Assembly: GCA_030248225.1 (NCBI GenBank)
Contig: JASANE010018669.1
Span: 42,162 to 106,161, forward strand
Reading direction: 5' to 3'
Source: Trileptium ribeirensis
Lineage: Eukaryota > Nematoda > Enoplea > Enoplida > Thoracostomopsidae
DNA: 64,000 nucleotides
In this document: positions 56,778-64,000 of the stretch, piece by piece
Numbering within the stretch: position 1 is the stretch's first letter
Layout: every line of letters starts with the position of its first letter
Translations under genes and position numbers: made by a program
The notes under the pieces: generated by a model
What the model was told of the DNA's origin: nothing
Databases searched by the model: none
Seen by the model: only the letters and a program-made list of their open reading frames with translations

Positions 56778-57506
56778 GTGTTTCCTAATCCGATGATTTG
56801 TCAAACAACTCGATACCGACAAATTTGGCAGTTACCAAAACCGACAAGATGTACGCTAAGAAAATCAACGGTATCCACCCCTACGACCTCAGCCAAATTG
56901 CAGTTATACAAACGCAACGTTATACAATACGAAACAGAGGCATGGTTATGTTCTAAAGTGACGAAACTGGTGGAAACGTTGACGTATTTCTTTGCCGACG
57001 AGAACTTGAAGCGAGAATCTAAGGCGAATGAAGCAGTGACAATAGACGAGTGCCAAAGGATGAAAGACTTTAGACAATGCAGTGCTGGTACTCTGGTCGA
57101 CAATGGTGGATTCTGGTCAACACAAAATAAGCTTAACTGGTATTACCCTGGTGACGGCGTTCATTGCTGCTACTGGAAGAAGTTTGTTGCTGTGAATTGT
57201 GTATTGTCGTCAGTGAAAGTGTACAAAAGACACGGCAATTCTGTTATCGAACCAACGGCTGGTGATATGTCGCACTGTGAGTATCAGGCAGGTACTTGCG
57301 TACCGCCAGGCGGGCAAGTTGTATTGTGGCAGCCCAACAAGACGGAAATTTGCGAATACGTGCAATGGAATCAAGTATACGGCACTTTCAGAGGCGAGCA
57401 ATGGGTGTCTGACAAAAATGATTTGGCACTCACGTTTGGTCGAAATAAAATTACTGGATGTAATGGTGAACAACTGCAGACCACGGACCAAGGAATACCG
57501 TACTGA
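56778..57506 (+). pseudogene. envelope-like glycoprotein, N-terminal part (stops at TGA 57504)
   Basis: Ends at TGA 57504-57506 after 242 codons; the same frame stays open beyond it. Ten cysteines lie at residues 58-228, including a CC pair at 130-131, and many aromatic residues. C-Y-W-K-K and an NC pair suit a disulfide-bonded ectodomain, and an N-K-T glycosylation sequon is visible. No clear signal peptide follows the first ATG, so the true start may be upstream or lost. Sequence-level relation to a named viral glycoprotein family cannot be set by eye. A host secreted domain captured by the element is the alternative. Confidence 0.6.
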
Positions 57507-57527
57507 ATTCTGGAAACGGGACAGTCA

Positions 57528-57974
57528 ATGAAATTCAACGCACACGCTATTGTAAGTGGATTTCAAAACTTGTCACCACCTCCACTGAATCGTCAACGAC
57601 GGTCAACGCCAGCGATAGGTGAAACAGGAGTTGTTACGTCGGAATTGCTAGCTGCAAGCCTTCAAGCACTAGAAGTTCATACGTCGCGATCGTTGGAGTT
57701 CACTTACAACCACACGATGGCAACAGTGTGTCACCAGGTACCGCACCTCATACGACAAGCTGAGCTATTGCTGGTGGCAAATCCAACCTTAGCGATGCGA
57801 GGTTGGCTCAATCATTCCAATTTGATAGCCGCAGCTGCAGGAACCACTGTGGAGGTATGGCCATGCCACGAATTGGGCGATGCTCAATTTAGTTTTTTAC
57901 CAAGAATGGAACCTGCACCAAAGATATACCTGTTCAATTTCTCTCCACGACGCAAAATCGAACAGGTTATCTAG
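57528..57974 (+). pseudogene. envelope-like glycoprotein, middle part with furin-type site
   Basis: Same frame as the preceding segment, separated from it only by the TGA at 57504. Residues 22-25 read RQRR, a furin-type cleavage motif after a Pro-rich run, which would split the glycoprotein into surface and membrane subunits. Sequons N-H-T and N-H-S and two cysteines follow. It ends at TAG 57972, where the frame shifts into the next ORF. Confidence 0.6.
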
Positions 57975-57979
57975 ATACG

Positions 57980-59212
57980 GTGACAAACGTAATTACCAAT
58001 CATAGTCCCGAGATTGACTGTAATTTGCGTCAAGAAATTCCATTCTCGAAGCGGAATGGTAATTTTCTGTATAAGGCGAACGGTAATATCGAAAAAATAA
58101 CCCGATACCAAAATCTACCTTCGTATTGGTCTGTTGCGAATCCTTACAAGGCTCAGGATATCATATTTCATCCTACTGTGATGTCGACGAAATGCGGTCA
58201 CATTTCTGCCAGCGATGTCTTCCGTGCATTTACGCGACAACAACAGATAATGGAAATGTTAGAATTGCCGCAAGAAGTAAGAAAGGATGATTCGACGACG
58301 ACAGTAGCAACAGCTCACATAGTCAATAACGGCCTATTCAGTTTCCTCTGGGGAATAAGTGTTGACGTGCGGCAAGTGTGGATATTCCTTTGTTGTTTGT
58401 ATGTATCATCAACTGTTGTGTGGAAATTGATCCGTGCCCGGTTGCGAGCAGCAATAGGGAGAATGACCGCCTTACACCCAATTTGGCCATGGAAATCCAC
58501 AAACGATAGTTCTTCGCATGTAATTAGTGCTCCACATTGCCAGTTTATCGGGAGACAGGTTCAGCAGCCGCTCGACATAGTTACCCCAAATGTGCCAACT
58601 ACGGAATTGCCCACAACCATCGAAGTAACAGGAAACCCAAATTGTACCCAGCCGGATAGCGAACATCCTGGGTCTCAACTAGAAACATTTCGACCCTTCA
58701 ATTTAACGTGTTCGAGTGTCAATGTTACCACTGACGGTACTGTCACAGTTGATTTAAACGGGAACAAAGTACAAGCGCTGCTGGATACCGGAGCACAGGT
58801 GTCGTTGATATCTAGCAAACTGTTGGCAGCGATTGTGGGAACGGGTCGCACTAGCTGTGAACCAAGTACACATGCGCCATTGCGGTCTGCATCTGGTCAT
58901 TTCTTATCGGTCGAAGGTTCGATTCCAGCAACAATTACATTGGGACGTTGCTCGTACATTGGAAAATTGCTCGTTTCTCAAGCCATTCCATATGACGTCA
59001 TTCTTGGACGCGATTTTATGAAAGAAATTGGAAACATTACGCTTAATTACAGCACTGGAACTATGCGGATCCACAACGAAACCTTATATTTTAGCGAAGG
59101 CGTTGAAAACGAAGCCGAAAACTGCGTGGCTCTCCTTCACACTTTATCTGTACCGCCAATGTGTGAATTGATTACGACCGGCATCATTATTTGCTGTTGT
59201 CAGCATCGTTGA
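57980..59212 (+). pseudogene. envelope membrane anchor fused in frame to retropepsin
   Basis: One open frame of about 410 codons; it opens a few codons upstream, and GTG 57980 is only a nominal start. Residues 1-115 continue the envelope ectodomain, 132-152 form a hydrophobic membrane segment (VWIFLCCLY, then SSTVVW) followed by basic RARLR. After a Pro/Thr-rich linker comes an aspartic protease at about 245-365, with the active-site ALLDTGAQVSLIS at 265-277 (58784 onward) and the second landmark DVILGRDF. There is no stop, cleavage gap or start codon between anchor and protease. Frame lost at about 59190. Confidence 0.75.
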
Positions 59213-59507
59213 ACCGCGAGTAAAGTTTATTGATGAACATTCAATTGCACTCGCACCAGCTGTAGTGGATACTGCCGAAGGCAACGTTCCAATACGTTTA
59301 TTGAACCCGACAAGGATGCCGGTCTGTTTATACGCTGGCACACGAATCGCAACGGTTACCAAGTTGTCGATAGATCAAGTATCTGATATTGATATTCAGA
59401 GATACGCTTCATGTGATTTGCTGAAATAAGTTAGCCTAATAACCGATACAACGAAGCCGTGTAGCCAGAAGGCCGAACTGGATGAACTGGATTTAACAAG
59501 TTGCAAT
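59184..59507 (+). pseudogene. protease-reverse transcriptase linker, out of frame with the protease
   Basis: From 59184 the coding continues in the frame of the reverse transcriptase, with VPIRLLNPTRMPVCLYAGT and RIATV. This is the beta-rich linker seen between protease and RT in gypsy elements. A TAA at 59427-59429 interrupts it; the frame is then open into the RT segment. Confidence 0.7.
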
Positions 59508-60983
59508 ATGCCAGACGAACATAAAGATCGGTTGCGACGTTTGTTGTACGAATATTCAGACCTGTTTGCGAAAGGAGATGAGGAGCTTGGTACCGCAAAA
59601 GGGGTGTATCACCGTATCGACACCGGTACTGCGCAACCAATCAGACAAAGACCGTATAGAACACCGTTTTCGTTACGAGAAGTCGTTTCGGGAAAAGTGA
59701 AAGAAATGTTGAGGAATGGTATAATTGAACCATCAACAAACGAATGGGCATCGCCTATAGTGCTGGTAAAGAAGAAGGATGGTAACTGGCGTTTCTGTGT
59801 TGATTACCGCAGGCTTAATACAGTCACGAGGAAAGACAGCTACCCAATGAAACGCATAGATGACGTTATGGGTTCACTCAACAACGCCAAACTGTTTTGC
59901 ACTTTGGATATGAAAAGTGGCTATCATCAAATTCCTATGGATCCAGATAGCAAAACCAAAACTGCTTTTATAACCTACGATGGCCTCTATCAATTTCGAA
60001 AACTTCCGTTCGGATTGTCGAACGCACCGGCCACTTTTCAAAGACTTATGGAAAGTGTGCTCGCGGGCTTGGACTGGAAAATCTGCTTAGTGTACCTTGA
60101 TGATATACTGGTGATAGGGAGCACACCCCAACAATTACTAGCACGATTGCGAATGGTTTTTGAGCGGTTAAGATTAGCTGATTTGAAGCTGACATTGAAG
60201 AAATGCGAATTCGGCAAAAGCAATGTACCTTTCCTCGGCCATGTGCTGTCAAAGGATGGATTTTTTCCGGAGTGCTTCAAAGTGAACAAGGTAGTCAACT
60301 GGCCAACGCCAAAAACGGCGAAGGAAGTACAAGCTTTCTTGGCGTTGGCATCGTATTATAGACAATTTGTTTGGAACTTTGCCCGTATCGCGAGCCCGCT
60401 GCACGATTTGACAAAGAAAGCTACTAAATTTATATGGTCAGACCGGTGTCAAAAGTCGTTCGATGAACTAAAACGTCGCCTAACGACTAAACCTATTTTA
60501 GCTTTCCCGGACTTCAATCAACAATTCGTGATTCAAACTGATGCGAGCGATAATTCAATTGGAGCAGTTCTCAGCCAAGTAGGTATGGAAGGACGTGAGC
60601 ATCCGATATCATACGCTAGTCGGGTATTGAACAAGTCGGAGCGAAGCTCTTCGGTTGTTGAGAGGGAAACATTAGCCGTCGTCTGGGCAATACGATACTT
60701 TCGACCGTACATATACGGTCAATCGTTCGCTGTGGTAACCGACCATCAGCCACTGAAATGGTTGCTGACCGCCAAGGATCCACATGGTAGGCTTTGCCGG
60801 TGGAGTTTGCTACTGCAAGTGTACGATGTGACGATTATCCACCGTCCCGGCAAAGAAAATAGGAACGCGGACGCACTGCCGCGCAGGCCGCTGGATGTAG
60901 CGGAACCTATACTGGACGGTACATTTGAGAAGTGCAGCACATGTACGCAAATGCTACGTCAAAAGCAAGATGAACAAGGTTAA
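59508..60983 (+). pseudogene. reverse transcriptase and RNase H (gypsy type)
   Basis: 491 codons to TAA 60981. RT landmarks in order: GIIEPSTNEWASPIVLVKKK, FCVDYRRLN, LDMKSGYHQI, FRKLPFGLSNAPATFQ, the catalytic YLDD at 60093-60104 and FLGH. The RNase H domain has QTDASDNSIGAVL, ERETLAVVWA, the TDHQPLKWL block and PGKENRNADALPR. This is the standard Ty3/gypsy core, used to copy element RNA into DNA. No disruption inside the domains; the stop falls just after RNase H, so the integrase would need readthrough or was cut off by mutation. Confidence 0.9.
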
Positions 60984-61004
60984 TATAGGGGTACAGTAGC
61001 CACT

Positions 61005-62573
61005 ATGGTCGCTCTTGAAGCGGTGAATGACGACAAAGTTGATTTGCGGAAACTGCAATCAGAAGACCAGATGGCGGTTGAGATACAGCAAAAGATTGAA
61101 GATCAAACTGAGGATTCCAGCTGGATTGTGAGTGACGGGATCCTGTATCATGTAAGTTCAACACGTGGTAGACGGCAATTATATGTACCGGAATCGCTGC
61201 GGCAGCAAGTGCTAAACGCCTGCAACGATCACTTACTCGGTGTACATTTCGGAGTTCGGAAAACGCTACATAAAGTCACGCAACGATACTATTGGCCAAC
61301 TGTATACAGTGACGTTAAGAAATGGTGTGCGCAGTGCGAAGCATGCACTACACGCAAGAACCCCGTGCGTTGGGCAGTACCACCATTGCATCCAGTCGAA
61401 AGTGTAGCGCCGTGGTATCAGATTGCAAGTGACATCCTTGGACCATTGCCAAAGACAAAAGCGAGCAACAAGTATGTAGTAGTGTTCATGGACTTCTACA
61501 CGAAATGGGTGGAATGCTTTGCGCTACCTGATATGAAAGCAGCAACCGTCGCTAAGGTGTTCGTAGAAGAGATCGTTTGCCGTTTTGGGGTGCCACACCT
61601 GTTCTTGTCAGATCGTGGAACAAACTACACATCGGAATTGATGAAAGAAACGTGCAGATTGTTAGGTGTACGTAAATTGTACACTACTGCTTACCATGCC
61701 GCTGGTGATGGAATGGTAGAACGATTTAACCGCACGTTGGAGGCTATGATCAGTCTACATGTTAACAAGAATCAGGATAACTGGGACGAAATTTTGCCAT
61801 ATGCGTGTTTTGCTTACCGCAGTAGCATACATGAATCCACCAACGAGACACCGTACTTTTTAAATTTTGGTCGTGATCCCGTGCTGCCAATTGGCGTGCT
61901 ACTTCGCCGGTTGGAGAACGTTCCGACTGAAGACTATTGTTCGGAGCTATGCGACAATCTCAGACGAGCGTGGGATTTAGCTAAAGCGTCGATGCATGAA
62001 GCTAAAGCAAGACAAAAGAGGCAACATGATAAAAGGGCGTGGAATTTGCCACTTCGTGAGGGGGACTGTGTATACCTATTTACGCCTGTTGTTAAAGGCA
62101 AAACGAAGAAGCTAGCACGTTTTTGGCGCGGACCGTATAGGATCATCGATATCTCGTCAGACGGAACTGGAGCAATCATAAGGCCAGTGGCCCGCACGAC
62201 CAAGAGTGTTACACAACGTGTAAATGTTCGGCGACTCAAACTTGCTTACAGCCAAGGAGTTCTAGTCGGTAACGATTCGGTGGATAATAGCGAAGAAGTT
62301 GACAGCCAATGTTCCGAGGGGCAGGATGGCGCAGTGGATGAACAAACGAGTCTGTCGAACGCAACACAGAATTACGGGGCAGACGCAAAAAACGTGGGTG
62401 AGGACATTGAACAGAGCGAAACAGACGAAATCCAAGAACTTCAGACACATAGGGTTCGCGCGGTAGGCAAATCACACATAGTAAAGGAGAATCGAGAAAC
62501 TGAGCAGCGATATACCGATTATCGGAATAGGTCGGGCCAACCTCGTTATAATTTGAGGGTAAGACGGTGCTAG
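61005..62573 (+). pseudogene. integrase (gypsy type) with acidic C-terminal tail
   Basis: 522 codons in the same frame as the RT, from which one TAA separates it. Zinc-binding HHCC at residues H76, H81, C108, C111; catalytic D143, D203 and E239 with 35 residues between the last two (DD35E). It has a GPYRI-type C-terminal module at about 375-415 (GPY/F domain, ending VNVRRLKLAY). The last 110 residues are acidic and Ser/Glu-rich and end in RYNLRVRR, the usual end of gypsy pol. No chromodomain. Confidence 0.9.
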
Positions 62574-63078
62574 GGAAACTACAGCATCTAATGCAGTACA
62601 CTTAGACAGTGTTGCGTGTATGAATTCACTGTATGCTATGCTTATTAGTTAAGTTAAGTTAACTATAATTATCTGAGACACATAGTTTTCGATATCGCGT
62701 CAAAGATAAACCAGTAGTAGGTGGGTCAAAACGTAGGAACCTATATGCAAGCAATACTGCACCAGACCAATCCTATAACAACGTTCGAGCAAGTTGACAG
62801 AAGCCAATCCCCAAGCTGGATATTTCGTACCAAAATATCCGTTACAACTCGCGCTTGAGGGTCGATAAATCGTAACAGGCATGAAATCAATTATTATTAA
62901 TTACGTTAGTTTTTATTGCTTCAATGTGAGTACTTAATATCATATATAATCATGCAATGATATAACTTTATTTATTTTGTAAACAGGAAATGTAAATGTA
63001 TATGTGGTACGTGAACGTTAATAAAAATATTGATTTTAAATTGCTGTTTCAATTGCAAAAGTACTCGCACGGGCCAAC
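62574..63078. other. spacer after integrase; no 3' LTR recognised
   Basis: About 500 AT-rich bases with no match to the putative LTR at 56188 and no clear polypurine tract. TTAGTTAAGTTAAGTTAAC at about 62645 is a short simple repeat. Confidence 0.45.
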
Positions 63079-63870
63079 ATGGATGAACTGGGAGACGAAC
63101 CGCAGATAGAACTGATTGACGGTGATAGCCAAGTCATAGAACCTCATTTTGCATTCTGCAAAATTGTTGGTGAAAAGATTGCGAATCGGCACGTTTGGTT
63201 CGACATAGAAGATACAAAACGCGATAAACGCACTACAGCCAGTCTACATTGTGTTCCTTACGAAGCTTGTAATATTACAATCAAATCGTCAAAAAGGCAT
63301 CGACGCGGCAAAATATCGTTTACTTCCAGCACGGTAACTCCACCTGTCGGAGAACAAATTGTCGAGTTGCATGGTGTTGCATCAGTACGCAAGTCTGATT
63401 TCAACGAGAGAGCGTATGCTTCTAAGTTCGCGAAATGGCAGCCGCAATTTGACTACAAATGGACCAATGATCAACTGATACCACCACGGCGGCCTCCTGA
63501 AACGAATCGTGCTGAATACGATCCGGTCTCTAATTTTCGAGTGCCGGGGCTGCAGCGTTTAAATAATTTTTGTAAGTCACCAGATGCCTTCAGCACGCAC
63601 GAGGCTGAAATTGAAGCGGCCACGACTGTCCGACCACCAAAAAGCACTGCTCTGGTAACTAGTAAAAATAGCTCAAACTGGGGTGCAAGGAAGGATATCG
63701 CGGAAAAGGTCTTGTCAAGGTACCATTTGTGGTTCCATGTGAGGCACTGTCATTTGCGAAGTCGACAGGGAGCGATCCTCGCGTCGAAAAGCGATCATTG
63801 CTTATACCTCTTCCCCATTTTGCTAAAAGGGAAAAAACTACGAATAAACGCGATATCGCTGCGCACTTGA
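63079..63870 (+). CDS. unknown ORF downstream of integrase
   Basis: 263 codons with codon use like the retroelement, unlike the AT-rich flanks. The first 210 residues look like real protein: an acidic start (MDELGDEPQIELIDGD), a basic patch (KSSKRHRRGK), two cysteines near 63250-63270 and a Pro-rich middle (PPRRPPETNR). From about 63700 composition deteriorates, while another frame is open from 63672 to the window end, so a frameshift or an intron near 63700-63720 is likely. I recognise no family. It could be the missing gag or an accessory gene of the element, part of a neighbouring element, or a host exon. Confidence 0.5.
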   Translation: MDELGDEPQIELIDGDSQVIEPHFAFCKIVGEKIANRHVWFDIEDTKRDKRTTASLHCVPYEACNITIKSSKRHRRGKISFTSSTVTPPVGEQIVELHGVASVRKSDFNERAYASKFAKWQPQFDYKWTNDQLIPPRRPPETNRAEYDPVSNFRVPGLQRLNNFCKSPDAFSTHEAEIEAATTVRPPKSTALVTSKNSSNWGARKDIAEKVLSRYHLWFHVRHCHLRSRQGAILASKSDHCLYLFPILLKGKKLRINAISLRT

Positions 63871-64000
63871 CCGCACCCACAGACGACCGAAGTCGAGACA
63901 CAATGTATGACTTGGAAGGGCCGACGACGGCACCTAGCAAGTTCTCGAAGGCTGCCGGGAATACGATTGCTTTTCCTTCGACAAGCCAGCATAAGCTTCC
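63672..64000 (+). CDS. overlapping open frame, probable continuation of the unknown ORF
   Basis: This frame opens after a TAG at 63669 and runs off the window end without a stop. It is richer in charged residues and proline (KREKTTNKRD, LEGPTTAPSKF) than the competing frame, and takes over where the 63079 ORF loses protein-like composition. Product unknown. Confidence 0.4.

Larger units (their letters stand above)
56778..62573 (+). mobile_element. gypsy/Ty3-type retroelement with envelope-like domain ahead of pro-pol
   Basis: Order on the plus strand: cysteine-rich envelope-like segment (56778-58450), retropepsin (about 58700-59090), linker, reverse transcriptase and RNase H (59508-60983), integrase with HHCC, DDE and GPY/F-like parts (61005-62573). 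The frame is interrupted by TGA at 57504, a frameshift at about 57965, a frameshift at about 59190, TAA at 59427 and TAA at 60981. All domain-scale motifs are still intact, so the copy is young. No gag is recognisable between the putative LTR and the envelope segment. It lies beyond PFKFB exon 5 on the same strand, probably in an intron. Confidence 0.85.

Overview
This is a piece of a metazoan (invertebrate) nuclear genome. It is AT-rich, has introns of 0.3 to 17.7 kb with GT-AG borders, and is dominated by decayed and recent mobile elements. The genetic code is standard. The phylum cannot be proved from the sequence. A nematode or another small invertebrate is a reasonable guess from the gypsy-type element carrying a glycoprotein, but it is only a guess.

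Two host genes can be assembled on the + strand from exons too short or too split to stand out as ORFs. The first (1394-30408) is the last four exons of a class III PLP-dependent phospho-lyase/aminotransferase of the ETNPPL/PHYKPL (AGXT2-like) family; its 5' part lies left of the window. The second (43888-52229, continuing to the right) is the first five exons of PFKFB, 6-phosphofructo-2-kinase/fructose-2,6-bisphosphatase. All exon phases match across the proposed introns.

The introns and the intergenic stretch hold: a diverged long repeat family (R1) in three copies at about 1.58-5.2, 12.4-17.9 and 54.1-54.9 kb; two non-autonomous hAT elements with perfect 8-bp target duplications (1649-3093 and 41011-43346, the second with a Harbinger-like MITE nested in it); four copies of a Helitron/Helentron-derived (HINE/DINE-like) family at 11.5, 21.6, 23.8 and 25.4 kb; a dead hAT transposase (8.2-9.3 kb, minus strand); a dead CR1-like LINE (49.3-50.5 kb, minus strand); a foldback repeat (37.2-38.6 kb); and several tandem arrays and dispersed satellite-like repeats.

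The right end (about 56.2-62.6 kb, possibly to the window end) is a gypsy/Ty3-type LTR retroelement with an unusual layout. A cysteine-rich envelope-like glycoprotein with a furin-type site and a transmembrane anchor comes first and runs, in the same reading frame, straight into the retropepsin. Reverse transcriptase/RNase H and integrase follow. No gag is recognisable in the expected place, and an unknown ORF follows integrase at 63079. The reading frame is broken by three stops and two frameshifts. This element is the strongest candidate for something undescribed. Next come two sets of covarying hairpins inside R1 (15.34-15.53 and 16.81-16.97 kb).
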